From assembly GCF_000722545.1 (NCBI RefSeq), contig NZ_JNVM01000039.1, positions 1 to 60,559 on the forward strand: a DNA stretch of 60,559 nucleotides, read 5' to 3'. Made by a program: the position numbers and the translations under genes. This document shows, one piece after another, positions 24,623 through 39,748 of the stretch. Position 1 is the stretch's first letter, and each line of letters starts with the position of its first letter. Source of the stretch: Paenibacillus tyrphae. GTDB lineage: Bacteria; Bacillota; Bacilli; Paenibacillales; NBRC-103111. The notes beneath the pieces were generated by a model. The model saw only the letters and a list, made by a program, of their open reading frames with translations, did no database searches and was not told where the DNA came from.

Positions 24623-24931
24623 TTACAGTTTGATTTCGATATCCACACCGGACGGCAGATCCAGACGCATCAGCGCATCAACGGTTTGCGGCGTCGGATT
24701 GACGATATCGATCAAACGCTTATGTGTGCGCATTTCGAATTGCTCACGCGAATCTTTGTACTTGTGAACCGCACGCAGAATCGTGATGATTTGCTTCTCA
24801 GTTGGAAGCGGAATCGGACCAGACACTCCTGCACCGGAACGTTTGGCTGTTTCCACGATCTTCTCTGCGGATTGATCCAGCACTCTGTGATCATAAGCCT
24901 TCAAACGAATACGAATCTTTTGCTTTGCCAT
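24623..24931 (-). CDS. rpsJ: 30S ribosomal protein S10 / NusE (uS10)
   Basis: A 102-residue uS10, which also acts as NusE in transcription antitermination. It begins AKQKIRIRLKAYDHRVLDQS. First gene of the S10-spc-alpha cluster. It is preceded by its own promoter and a ~130-base leader after the tuf terminator. Confidence 0.98.
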   Translation of the reverse strand: MAKQKIRIRLKAYDHRVLDQSAEKIVETAKRSGAGVSGPIPLPTEKQIITILRAVHKYKDSREQFEMRTHKRLIDIVNPTPQTVDALMRLDLPSGVDIEIKL

Positions 24932-25068
24932 AGTATTCCCTCCTTCTATCGCCCAATTTAGTATCGGACATACTCCGTGAAAATCTCCTGACGCCGTCCC
25001 TATGGCAAAGGGGCCGGGTGTGTCAGCAACCTCTCACATCATCGCAACGTCACAGACCAACGTTCACT

Positions 25069-25097
25069 ATTATATTAAATACAGAACCAAAAAGCAA
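25069..25097 (-). promoter_or_regulatory. Promoter of the S10-spc-alpha cluster
   Basis: Minus strand TTGCTT, 17 bases, TATAAT, directly after the tuf terminator. The leader (24932 to about 25062) contains a GC-rich possible stem around CCCGGCCCCTTTGCC and AGGGACGG but no leader family I recognise. Confidence 0.8.
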
Positions 25098-25116
25098 GAA
25101 AAAATTCGACGTTTAC

Positions 25117-25157
25117 CTAAAAAAATTAAAAACCCTTCATCTCATAGAGATGAAGGG
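25117..25157 (-). terminator. Terminator of tuf (end of the str run)
   Basis: Perfect 11-base arms CCCTTCATCTC and GAGATGAAGGG with a three-base loop, then TTTTTAATTTTTTT on the minus strand. Confidence 0.97.
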
Positions 25158-25176
25158 CAAAGTCCGGAGACTAAAA

Positions 25177-26367
<1,191 letters not shown>

Positions 26368-26400
26368 GAGTAGATTGCCTCCTTAAATAATCTAAATATA

Positions 26401-28476
<2,076 letters not shown>

Positions 28477-28511
28477 CAGGTTGTCTCCTTCCTATTGATA
28501 GGAATAAAATT

Positions 28512-28982
28512 TTACCAACGATAGTGCGCGAACGCTCTGTTGGCTTCAGCCATTTTGTGCGTGTCTTCACGTTTTTTAACGGAAGCGCCTGTGTTGTTGC
28601 TTGCATCGATGATCTCTTGCGCCAATCTTTCTTCCATCGTCTTCTCACCGCGCAGGCGGGAGTAGTTGACGAGCCAGCGAAGTCCGAGCGTCGTGCGGCG
28701 TTCAGGTCTAACCTCAATCGGCACTTGGTAGTTAGCTCCCCCCACACGGCGGGCTTTAACTTCGAGAACAGGCATGATATTTTTGATGGCTTGTTCGAAA
28801 ACTTCCATCGGCTCTTTACCTGTACGCTCTTGGATCAGATTGAAAGCATTGTAAAGCAGCTGCTGCGCTACTCCCCTTTTACCATCAATCATGATGCGGT
28901 TGATCAAACGGGTAACAAGCTTGCTGTTATACACCGGATCTGGCAATACGTCTCTGCGAGTAACTGGACCTTTACGAGGCAT
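28512..28982 (-). CDS. rpsG: 30S ribosomal protein S7 (uS7)
   Basis: A 156-residue uS7, primary binder of the 16S 3' major domain and contact for E-site tRNA. It starts PRKGPVTRRDVLPDPVYNSK and ends EANRAFAHYRW. It follows rpsL by 42 bases. Confidence 0.98.
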   Translation of the reverse strand: MPRKGPVTRRDVLPDPVYNSKLVTRLINRIMIDGKRGVAQQLLYNAFNLIQERTGKEPMEVFEQAIKNIMPVLEVKARRVGGANYQVPIEVRPERRTTLGLRWLVNYSRLRGEKTMEERLAQEIIDASNNTGASVKKREDTHKMAEANRAFAHYRW

Positions 28983-29024
28983 AGTTATCCCCCTTTCTCA
29001 AAAAGTTGATTGGATTCCTACTCA

Positions 29025-29444
29025 TTATTTCTTCACTTTCGGGCGTTTCGCGCCGTACTTGGAACGAGCTTGTTTACGGTTGTTCACGCCTGCAGTATCA
29101 AGCGCACCGCGAACGATATGGTAACGTACCCCCGGAAGGTCTTTTACCCGGCCCCCGCGGATCAGAACCACGCTGTGCTCTTGCAGGTTGTGTCCGATAC
29201 CCGGGATGTAAGCCGTAACCTCGACACGGTTGGTCAAACGAACACGCGCATATTTACGAAGTGCGGAGTTCGGTTTTTTCGGCGTCATCGTACCTACACG
29301 AGTACACACACCGCGTTTTTGAGGGGAGCTCAGATCCGTCGCTTCTCTTTTCAGGGCGTTGAAGCCTCTTTGAAGAGCAGGGGATTTGGATTTTACAACT
29401 TTAGCTTGACGTCCTTTACGAACGAGCTGGTTGATTGTTGGCAT
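29025..29444 (-). CDS. rpsL: 30S ribosomal protein S12 (uS12)
   Basis: A 139-residue uS12, part of the decoding centre. MPTINQLVRKGR is the standard start, after GGAGGTG; the open frame continues 44 codons upstream without meaning. The streptomycin-contact segments KKPNSALRK and VKDLPGVRYH carry the usual susceptible Lys residues. A 124-base gap separates it from the L7Ae-like gene. Confidence 0.98.
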   Translation of the reverse strand: MPTINQLVRKGRQAKVVKSKSPALQRGFNALKREATDLSSPQKRGVCTRVGTMTPKKPNSALRKYARVRLTNRVEVTAYIPGIGHNLQEHSVVLIRGGRVKDLPGVRYHIVRGALDTAGVNNRKQARSKYGAKRPKVKK

Positions 29445-29568
29445 ATTGGCCACCTCCTTCATCATAATTGATGTTGCATTTTTCAAGCCCACAGATCCAG
29501 GCGAGTCGTAAATGAACAAAGGAAAAGTTTTTGCCTTCGATCCATCACTGTTTCTCAGACAAAAACGT

Positions 29569-29820
29569 CTATTCATTCACCACCGCAGCCACAGCTGCGC
29601 CTACATCGATTCCACACGCTTTACCTAACATATTCATGGAGTCCACGTATGTCACTTTAACCCCGCATTTCTTGCAGAGGTTAACTATTTTTATCGTAAT
29701 TCGCGGATCTGCATCTTTCGCAATGAACACTTCCGTGGCTTGGCCTTGCTCCACTGTCTTCATCGCTTGCTTTGTGCCGATAGTCAGTTTCGCTGCCTGC
29801 TTCACTCTATCATAAGACAT
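29569..29820 (-). CDS. rplGB: L7Ae-family K-turn-binding protein (YbxF type)
   Basis: An 83-residue L7Ae/L30e-type protein. It has VNLCKKCGVKVTYVDSMNML in the RNA-contact part and ends in GAAVAAVVNE. Bacillus YbxF binds kink-turn RNA and sits on the ribosome in growing cells; its role is unsettled. The start MSYDRVKQ is seven bases after GGAGGGG; sixteen further upstream codons are non-family. It is the first gene after the str promoter, between rpoC and rpsL as in Bacillus. Confidence 0.93.
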   Translation of the reverse strand: MSYDRVKQAAKLTIGTKQAMKTVEQGQATEVFIAKDADPRITIKIVNLCKKCGVKVTYVDSMNMLGKACGIDVGAAVAAVVNE

Positions 29821-29874
29821 GTGACAACCCCTCCAAGGGACAGGTGACGAGCCTCTAAAATGGCACACTTTGAT

Positions 29875-29903
29875 ATATTAGCACTTCAGTTATACCCTGT
29901 CAA
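29875..29903 (-). promoter_or_regulatory. str operon promoter
   Basis: Minus strand TTGACA, 17 bases, TAATAT, a near-consensus sigma-A promoter. Its -35 starts at the end of the T-rich tail of the rpoC terminator. Confidence 0.88.
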
Positions 29904-29959
29904 GAATAAAGACTTGCCTTTAAACAAGATTTTTCAATCCAAATTTTAAAGGCAAGTCT
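29904..29959 (-). terminator. Terminator of rpoBC
   Basis: Fifteen-base perfect arms AGACTTGCCTTTAAA and TTTAAAGGCAAGTCT with a 20-base loop, followed by TTATTCTT. The tail is interrupted, so some read-through into the str genes is likely. Confidence 0.9.
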
Positions 29960-29969
29960 ATGACATGCT

Positions 29970-33590
<3,621 letters not shown>

Positions 33591-33679
33591 GGAGCAACCC
33601 TCCTCCATGTTTTGTGCAGCAAAATCTGTGTGCGGGCATATGCCCATGAGTTACGTCCGTAAAGCATTCCATCACAGCC

Positions 33680-36600
33680 TTACTCTACACCAAGCTCCGC
33701 GCCTTCGAGATTCAGGTTCAGCTTGTCGCTGGTCACCTCATCCTCGTCGTCCATTTCCTTCATTTCGATCTCTTCTTCGTTCTCGGACAAGATCTTCACA
33801 TCCATACCCAAGCTTTGAAGCTCTTTGATCAATACTTTGAAGGATTCTGGAACGCCCGGCTCCGGAACGTTCTCGCCCTTGACGATCGATTCGTACGTCT
33901 TCACGCGGCCGACGACATCGTCGGACTTGACCGTCAAGATTTCCTGCAGCGTATAAGCTGCGCCGTACGCCTCAAGCGCCCAAACCTCCATCTCCCCGAA
34001 GCGCTGACCGCCGAACTGCGCTTTACCACCGAGCGGCTGCTGCGTAACGAGTGAGTATGGTCCTGTAGAACGGGCATGGATTTTATCGTCAACCATGTGC
34101 GCCAGCTTAATCATGTACATGACGCCAACGGTAACTTCACGTTCAAATGCTTCTCCGGTCCGGCCGTCATACAGCATCGTTTTACCGTTGCGCTGCATTC
34201 CGGCTTCTTCCATTGTATCGAAAACGTCGTATTCACGAGCACCATCGAATACAGGCGTAGCCGTGTGAATGCCGAGATATTTCGCGGCCATCCCCAAGTG
34301 AACTTCCAACACCTGTCCGATGTTCATCCGGGAAGGAACCCCCAACGGGTTCAGTACGACTTCAACCGGCGTCCCGTCCGGCATGAACGGCATGTCCTCT
34401 TCCGGCAAAATGCGTGCGATAACCCCTTTGTTACCATGGCGTCCCGCCATTTTGTCGCCTTCGGAAATTTTCCGTTTTTGAGCGATATAGACGCGTACCA
34501 ATTGATTGACGCCCGGAGGAAGCTCGTCGCCATTCTCGCGGGTGAACACCTTCACGTCGACTACGATTCCGTCCGTACCGTGAGGCACGCGAAGCGAAGT
34601 ATCGCGGACTTCGCGGGCTTTCTCACCGAAGATCGCATGCAGAAGACGCTCTTCCGCAGTCAGCTCGGTTACCCCTTTAGGCGTTACTTTCCCGACCAGA
34701 ATATCGCCGGCGGCGATCTCCGCACCGACGCGGATAATACCGCGTTCGTCCAAGTTCTTCAGCGCATCTTCGCCCACGTTCGGAATATCACGGGTAATTT
34801 CTTCCGGTCCGAGTTTCGTGTCGCGCGCTTCGGATTCGTATTCTTCAATGTGAATGGAAGTATAAACGTCTTCCTTCACTAATTTTTCGCTAAGCAGAAT
34901 CGCATCCTCGTAGTTGTACCCTTCCCAAGTCATGAAGGCAACGACGACGTTGCGGCCAAGTGCAAGCTCGCCCTGCTCGGTCGAAGGACCGTCGGCCAAA
35001 ATGTCACCGACGCGAACCTGTTCGCCCTTATGGCAAATCGGACGCTGATTGATGCAAGTTCCTTGGTTGGAGCGCAAAAACTTGTGCAGCTTATGCTTGA
35101 TAATGTCTCCGTTGACCAAGCGGCCGTCCACCATCTCTTGGCGGCGTACCCAGATTTCGTTAGCCGAAACCCGTTCGACGACGCCGTTCACTTTGGAAAC
35201 GATACATACGCCGGAATCTTTGGCCGATTTATGCTCCATCCCCGTACCGACAAGCGGCGACTTCGGAATAAGAAGCGGTACCGCCTGACGCTGCATGTTC
35301 GAACCCATCAGGGCGCGGTTGGAGTCGTCATTTTCAAGGAACGGAATCAAAGCGGTCGCCACGGACACAACCTGTTTCGGGGAGACGTCCATGTAGTCGA
35401 CTCGCTCTTTCGGAAGCGTCAAAATGTCGTCTTTGTAACGCACGATGACGGAGTCGTTCGCAAACTTGCCGTCTTCGGTCAGTTCGGCGTTCGCCTGAGC
35501 GACCACGTAATTATCCTCTTCATCGGCCGTCAGGTAGGAGATTTCATCCGTCACAACGTCCGTGTGCGGGTCGACGCGACGATAAGGCGCTTCGATAAAG
35601 CCGAATTCATTCACACGCGCAAAGGTCGAAAGGGAGTTGATCAACCCGATGTTCGGTCCCTCCGGCGTCTCAATCGGACACATCCGTCCATAGTGAGAGT
35701 GGTGAACGTCCCGGACTTCGAAACCTGCACGCTCCCGTGTCAAACCGCCGGGTCCCAATGCGGACAAACGACGTTTGTGCGTAAGCTCGGCAAGCGGGTT
35801 CGTTTGGTCCATGAACTGCGAAAGCTGGGAGCTTCCGAAAAATTCTTTGATGGACGCAATGACCGGACGAATATTGATCAGCTGCTGCGGCGTGATGGTG
35901 TTCACGTCTTGAATCGACATCCGCTCGCGCACAACGCGCTCCATCCGGGACAACCCGATCCGGAACTGGTTCTGCAGAAGCTCGCCGACGGAGCGCAGAC
36001 GACGGTTCCCCAAGTGGTCGATGTCGTCCGTGCTGCCGATACCGTGCAGCAGGTTAATGAAATAGTTAATGGATGAGATAATATCGGCCGGGGTAATGTT
36101 TTTGACCGTTTTATCGATCTTGCCGTTGGCAATAACCTTGACGACCTTCCCATCCTCAAGCGGAGAATATACGCTGACGCACTGCAGCGGAATTTTATCC
36201 GACTCGGTTACACCATTAACTACATTGTATTCCGTGAAGCCGACGCTTTCTTCCAGATAAGGAATGATCGTGTCGAGCAGACGGCGGTCGAGCAATTGGC
36301 CGGCTTCGGCAACGATTTCTCCGGTATTCGTATCGACAAGCGTCTCTGCCAGCCGCTGATTGAACAGACGGTTTTTGATGTGCAGCTTCTTGTTGATTTT
36401 GTACCGGCCGACGTTCGCCAGATCGTACCGTTTCGGATCGAAAAAGCGCGCAACAAGCAAGCTTCTCGCGTTATCCAGCGTAGGCGGCTCGCCCGGACGC
36501 AGGCGCTCATAGATCTCGATCAAGGCCTTGTCCGTCGAATCGGTATTGTCCTTGTCCAGCGTATTGCGGATATACTCGTTATCGCCGAGTAAATCTATGA

Positions 36601-37216
36601 TTTCCGCATCGGTACCGAAACCAAGAGCACGGAGCAGCACCGTGACCGGAATTTTCCGCGTACGGTCGATCCGCACGTAGATAATGTCCTTGGCGTCCGT
36701 CTCCAGCTCCAGCCAGGCTCCGCGGTTCGGAATAACGGTTGCGGTATATGTTTTCTTTCCGTTCTTATCGACTTTCGTGCTAAAATAAACGCTAGGGGAA
36801 CGAACCAGCTGGCTGACGATAACCCGTTCAGCGCCGTTGATAATAAAGGTACCCGTCTCGGTCATCAAAGGGAAGTCGCCCATAAACACTTCCTGCTCTT
36901 TAACCTCGCCGGTTTCTTTATTGATCAAGCGTACTTTCACACGAAGCGGTGCAGCAAAGGTGACGTCGCGTTCCTTGGATTCATCGACCGAATACTTCGG
37001 CTCTCCCAAGCTGTAGTCGATAAATTCCAACACCAAATTCCCCGTAAAGTCTTGGATCGGGGAAATATCTTGAAACATTTCACGCAATCCCTCATCCAAA
37101 AACCATTGATATGATTTTTGTTGGATTTCAATCAGGTTCGGAACCTCCAAAACCTCATGAATCCGAGCGTATGACCTGCGTTTACGTCTACCTAATCGAA
37201 CAAGATGTCCCGCCAA
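33680..37216 (-). CDS. rpoB: RNA polymerase beta subunit
   Basis: A 1178-residue beta subunit. The rifampicin pocket (GSSQLSQFMDQTNPLAELTH, then KRRLSALGPGG) has the susceptible-type residues. The C-terminal GGKAQFGGQRFGEMEVWALE clamp segment is intact. The start is TTG, giving MAGHLVRLGRRKRRSYARI, in line with the Bacillus TTG start; AGGGGTGA lies seven bases before it, while the ATG six codons upstream has no ribosome site. The C-terminal tail is acidic. Confidence 0.98.
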   Translation of the reverse strand: MAGHLVRLGRRKRRSYARIHEVLEVPNLIEIQQKSYQWFLDEGLREMFQDISPIQDFTGNLVLEFIDYSLGEPKYSVDESKERDVTFAAPLRVKVRLINKETGEVKEQEVFMGDFPLMTETGTFIINGAERVIVSQLVRSPSVYFSTKVDKNGKKTYTATVIPNRGAWLELETDAKDIIYVRIDRTRKIPVTVLLRALGFGTDAEIIDLLGDNEYIRNTLDKDNTDSTDKALIEIYERLRPGEPPTLDNARSLLVARFFDPKRYDLANVGRYKINKKLHIKNRLFNQRLAETLVDTNTGEIVAEAGQLLDRRLLDTIIPYLEESVGFTEYNVVNGVTESDKIPLQCVSVYSPLEDGKVVKVIANGKIDKTVKNITPADIISSINYFINLLHGIGSTDDIDHLGNRRLRSVGELLQNQFRIGLSRMERVVRERMSIQDVNTITPQQLINIRPVIASIKEFFGSSQLSQFMDQTNPLAELTHKRRLSALGPGGLTRERAGFEVRDVHHSHYGRMCPIETPEGPNIGLINSLSTFARVNEFGFIEAPYRRVDPHTDVVTDEISYLTADEEDNYVVAQANAELTEDGKFANDSVIVRYKDDILTLPKERVDYMDVSPKQVVSVATALIPFLENDDSNRALMGSNMQRQAVPLLIPKSPLVGTGMEHKSAKDSGVCIVSKVNGVVERVSANEIWVRRQEMVDGRLVNGDIIKHKLHKFLRSNQGTCINQRPICHKGEQVRVGDILADGPSTEQGELALGRNVVVAFMTWEGYNYEDAILLSEKLVKEDVYTSIHIEEYESEARDTKLGPEEITRDIPNVGEDALKNLDERGIIRVGAEIAAGDILVGKVTPKGVTELTAEERLLHAIFGEKAREVRDTSLRVPHGTDGIVVDVKVFTRENGDELPPGVNQLVRVYIAQKRKISEGDKMAGRHGNKGVIARILPEEDMPFMPDGTPVEVVLNPLGVPSRMNIGQVLEVHLGMAAKYLGIHTATPVFDGAREYDVFDTMEEAGMQRNGKTMLYDGRTGEAFEREVTVGVMYMIKLAHMVDDKIHARSTGPYSLVTQQPLGGKAQFGGQRFGEMEVWALEAYGAAYTLQEILTVKSDDVVGRVKTYESIVKGENVPEPGVPESFKVLIKELQSLGMDVKILSENEEEIEMKEMDDEDEVTSDKLNLNLEGAELGVE

Positions 37217-37473
37217 CTTAGATTCACCCCTCATGTCTACTCAATAGAACAAAATAAAAGCCTCTTTGGGAAGCCTTCTCGAGTAAATAACTGCGCGAAG
37301 TGTCACTTCTTCAAGAAGCTTCTAAATGACTAAATACAATAGTAATATGTGTGTCCGCCCTTCGACTTGCCATAATTTTCCTTATACCTTGTATGGTTTA
37401 CCTAAAATTTTAACATTATACGTCAAATGGAAAAATTTTATTCATACCTGTATAAAAAAATCTTGACATTTTA

Positions 37474-37490
37474 GTCGACTAAAGAGATTT
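37474..37490 (-). promoter_or_regulatory. Perfect palindrome in the rpoB leader
   Basis: TTTAGTCGACTAAA is a 14-base perfect palindrome roughly 20-35 bases after the rpoB transcription start predicted from the promoter. Outer bases AAATCT and AGATTT plus a run of T could extend it to a weak attenuator. It may be an operator, an attenuator or chance; function is not shown. Confidence 0.35.
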
Positions 37491-37513
37491 CACCCTATCT
37501 TAATGCTGACATT

Positions 37514-37547
37514 TTATAATAATATCACAAAACAAAAGTCAAGTCAA
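37514..37547 (-). promoter_or_regulatory. Two overlapping sigma-A promoters of rpoBC
   Basis: Minus strand carries TTGACT twice, five bases apart. The upstream copy is 17 bases from TATTAT and the downstream copy 17 bases from TTATAA, so both registers have a full set of elements. The leader to rpoB is about 290 bases. Confidence 0.7.
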
Positions 37548-37560
37548 CATATTTCCTGCT

Positions 37561-37676
37561 GCGGAATATATCGGTCAGCTTAAGCTCAGACACGTTTTGT
37601 CCCATTCCTTCTAAACTACATATCACATTGAAAGGAATGGGACAAAAAACTCGCCGCCGACCGATATATTCCTCCG
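37561..37676. repeat. 116-base imperfect palindrome between ybxB and rpoB
   Basis: Outer arms GCGGAATATATCGGTC and GACCGATATATTCCTCCGC; inner arms GTTTTGTCCCATTCCTT and AAGGAATGGGACAAAAAAC; unpaired stretches of 17 and 7 bases between them. No T-run follows on either strand, so it is not a simple terminator. It lies just upstream of the rpoB promoter. A double-strand RNA processing site or a small mobile inverted repeat are both possible. Confidence 0.8.
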
Positions 37677-37785
37677 CTAACGCTGGCCTAGTCACGGAAG
37701 TTATCAAAACCTTCAAGTAGAAAAGCAAGTAATCCGTATTGAACAGAATCTTCTTCCTTGCCAAAAGAAGAGCCTCTCCAAAATA

Positions 37786-38382
37786 TCACTTCACAGCCTT
37801 GATAATCCAATAGCCCTTATCGCGCTCAGCTTCTTCTACTTGGGAGTATAGAGACTCGAGCTTGGCGTAAGCGGAAGGAGCACCCTGCTTTTTCTGGATG
37901 ACTACCCAGAGTGTCCCGCCGGGAACCAATACATGGTGGGCCTGCTCAAACACGCGGTGTACCGTCTCTTTGCCGGCGCGAATGGGCGGATTGGTCAGCA
38001 CCGCATCAAAAGTCTGGTCCATCACCTCTGCCAGCAAGTCGCTTTGCAAGATCCGGACGTTTGCGATCCGGTTGCGTTCGGCGTTTCGTTTCGCGAGCTC
38101 AATGGCACGCTCGTTAATATCCACCATCGTAACGCTTCCTTGCTCCGCCAACACTGCGGCCGCCAATCCAATCGGGCCGTACCCGCAGCCCACATCCAGC
38201 ACTCTGGCTTGCTTCGCCAATTCCATAGTCTGCACAAGCAGCTTCGATCCGTAATCGACCCCCTTTTTGGAGAAGACCCCAGCATCCGTCCAAAAAACAA
38301 AGCTGCGGCCGCGCAGCGTTTCCTCGATGGTATGCAAATCGTGCTCTACGCTGGGTCTCGGGGTATAGTAATGCTCGGACAC
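37786..38382 (-). CDS. Class I SAM methyltransferase, RsmC-like (YbxB)
   Basis: A 198-residue methyltransferase. The SAM motif VLDVGCGYGPIGLA is near residue 60 and the catalytic NPPIRAGK motif near 131, as in the RsmC/RlmG group that methylates guanine N2 in rRNA. Bacillus has ybxB in the same place between rplL and rpoB; its substrate is not firmly known to me. The start is GTG, with GGAGG about eleven bases upstream. It follows the rplL terminator. Confidence 0.9.
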   Translation of the reverse strand: MSEHYYTPRPSVEHDLHTIEETLRGRSFVFWTDAGVFSKKGVDYGSKLLVQTMELAKQARVLDVGCGYGPIGLAAAVLAEQGSVTMVDINERAIELAKRNAERNRIANVRILQSDLLAEVMDQTFDAVLTNPPIRAGKETVHRVFEQAHHVLVPGGTLWVVIQKKQGAPSAYAKLESLYSQVEEAERDKGYWIIKAVK

Positions 38383-38410
38383 GTATCCACCGCCTCCTGG
38401 TTCGGGATTG

Positions 38411-38450
38411 AAAAGGAAAACCCCTTGAAGAGGATCGCCTCTGCAAGGGG
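38411..38450 (-). terminator. Terminator after rplJ-rplL
   Basis: Minus strand CCCCTTGCAGAGG and CCTCTTCAAGGGG around a four-base loop, then TTTTCCTTTTC. It lies between rplL and ybxB and probably lowers, rather than abolishes, read-through. Confidence 0.88.
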
Positions 38451-38464
38451 TGTTGTAGCTCGAA

Positions 38465-38827
38465 TTACTTCACTTCTACGGAAGCGCCTGCTTCTTCCAA
38501 TTTTGCTTTAACGGAATCAGCTTCTTCTTTGGATACTTTCTCTTTAAGCGGCTTCGGTGCGTTGTCTACGAGATCTTTTGCTTCTTTCAGGCCGAGACCC
38601 GTGATTTCGCGAACAACTTTGATTACGTTGATTTTGGACGCGCCAGCGCTGGTCAGAATTACGTCGAATTCCGTTTGCTCTGCAGCTTCTGCCGCAGCGC
38701 CGCCTGCTACAACAGCTACCGGAGCTGCTGCTGTTACGCCGAACTCTTCTTCGATTGCTTTAACCAGATCGTTCAGTTCCAAAACAGTCATGCCTTTAAT
38801 GGCTTCCAAGATTTGCTCTTTGCTCAT
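38465..38827 (-). CDS. rplL: 50S ribosomal protein L7/L12 (bL12)
   Basis: A 120-residue stalk protein. An N-terminal dimerisation helix (SKEQILEAIKGMTVLELNDL), an Ala-rich hinge (about residues 33-52) and the factor-binding domain (INVIKVVREITGLGLKEAKD) are all present. It follows rplJ by 58 bases. Confidence 0.98.
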   Translation of the reverse strand: MSKEQILEAIKGMTVLELNDLVKAIEEEFGVTAAAPVAVVAGGAAAEAAEQTEFDVILTSAGASKINVIKVVREITGLGLKEAKDLVDNAPKPLKEKVSKEEADSVKAKLEEAGASVEVK

Positions 38828-38885
38828 GGTTAAACCTCCATTATCTTCAATTAAGAATGTTTTGTAATCATTTCAAACGGCACAA

Positions 38886-39395
38886 TTACGCTTGCGCGCC
38901 GCCTTCTTGCTTCTCGGACACAGCTTTAACCGCAAGGGCGAAGTTGCGAACCGGAGCTTGAAGCACACTGAGCAACATGGACAGAAGACCTTCTCTGGAA
39001 GGCAGTTCCGCCAGTGCTTTGATTTGGTCGAAATCAACCACTTTACCTTCAACGACACCCGCTTTTACGCTGAGTTGGTCGTTTTTCTTGGCGAACTCGG
39101 TCAAGATTTTGGCCGGAGTTATAATGTCGTCTTTGCTGAATGCAATCGCGGTAGGACCGGTCAAGTACTCATCCAGATCAGACAATTCCGCACTAGCCGT
39201 TGCGCGTCGAATCAGCGTGTTTTTCAACACTTGGAATTCTACGCCCGCTTCACGCAGTTGTTTGCGAAGCTCGGTTACTTGCTTCACGTTCAAACCGCGG
39301 TAGTCGGCCACGATGGAGCAAGAGTTCTCTTTCAGCTTTTCAGATACTACCGTAACCTGCTGAGCTTTTTGCTCGATAATTTTTACGTTTGCCAT
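38886..39395 (-). CDS. rplJ: 50S ribosomal protein L10 (uL10)
   Basis: A 169-residue uL10 that anchors L7/L12 dimers on the stalk. SIVADYRGLNVKQVTELRKQ is the conserved rRNA-binding part; the C-terminal helix carries L12. It is controlled by the L10 leader immediately upstream. Confidence 0.98.
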   Translation of the reverse strand: MANVKIIEQKAQQVTVVSEKLKENSCSIVADYRGLNVKQVTELRKQLREAGVEFQVLKNTLIRRATASAELSDLDEYLTGPTAIAFSKDDIITPAKILTEFAKKNDQLSVKAGVVEGKVVDFDQIKALAELPSREGLLSMLLSVLQAPVRNFALAVKAVSEKQEGGAQA

Positions 39396-39410
39396 TTTGC
39401 ACCTCCTACA

Positions 39411-39494
39411 AGTTTTCGTAAGAAAACTATTTCGTAAGCATCAGCTCTCGTGAGAAAACTGCTTCTTAAGCGTCCGAAAACTTACTTCGTAAAC
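39411..39494 (-). repeat. Three tandem hairpin-repeat units before rplJ
   Basis: Minus strand: GTTTACGAAGTAAGTTTTCG, then a diverged copy (GCTTAAGAAGCAGTTTTCTC), then GCTTACGAAATAGTTTTCTT with ACGAAAACT, ending three bases before AGGAGG of rplJ. Same family as at 12143-12249. It lies between the L10 leader attenuator and the ribosome site. Confidence 0.8.
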
Positions 39495-39558
39495 ACGTTC
39501 TCGAGGTCGTTCCCTTTCCTCGCCGCTACTCTCCGCCGACATTCCCGCTAAAAGCGAA

Positions 39559-39680
39559 AATGCCTTCGCAGACACGGCGAAGGCATGACGATTCATATAT
39601 TCCGTACAGAATATCGAATTTATATCACAACACCTCGGCAGGAAATTAAGCTCGAACGAGCACCTACTGTCTACGGTAAG
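39559..39680 (-). ncRNA. L10 leader with attenuator, upstream of rplJ
   Basis: The core CGTAGACAGTAGGTGC ... CTGCCGAGGTGT (39631-39677, minus strand) matches the conserved L10 leader that binds L10(L12)4. It is followed by a perfect intrinsic terminator, ATGCCTTCGC and GCGAAGGCAT then TTTTCGCTTTT (39560-39586). This is the standard autoregulation of rplJL in Firmicutes. A promoter between rplA and the leader (TTGACT, 17 bases, TAACCT) is weak. Confidence 0.9.
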
Positions 39681-39748
39681 CATATTCGTTTGTCAACCTA
39701 AAACAGGTTAGCATGGATGACTCCAAAAGTCAACTACCAAGCTTTACC

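Noticed and set aside
29460..29568. Attenuator between rplGB and rpsL
   Set aside because: A GTTTTTGTC/GGCAAAAAC pairing exists, but the stem is AT-rich with a large loop and a poor T-run.
37261..37330. Attenuator just before rpoB
   Set aside because: AAGGCTTC and GAGGCTT are direct rather than inverted repeats, so no stable terminator stem forms.
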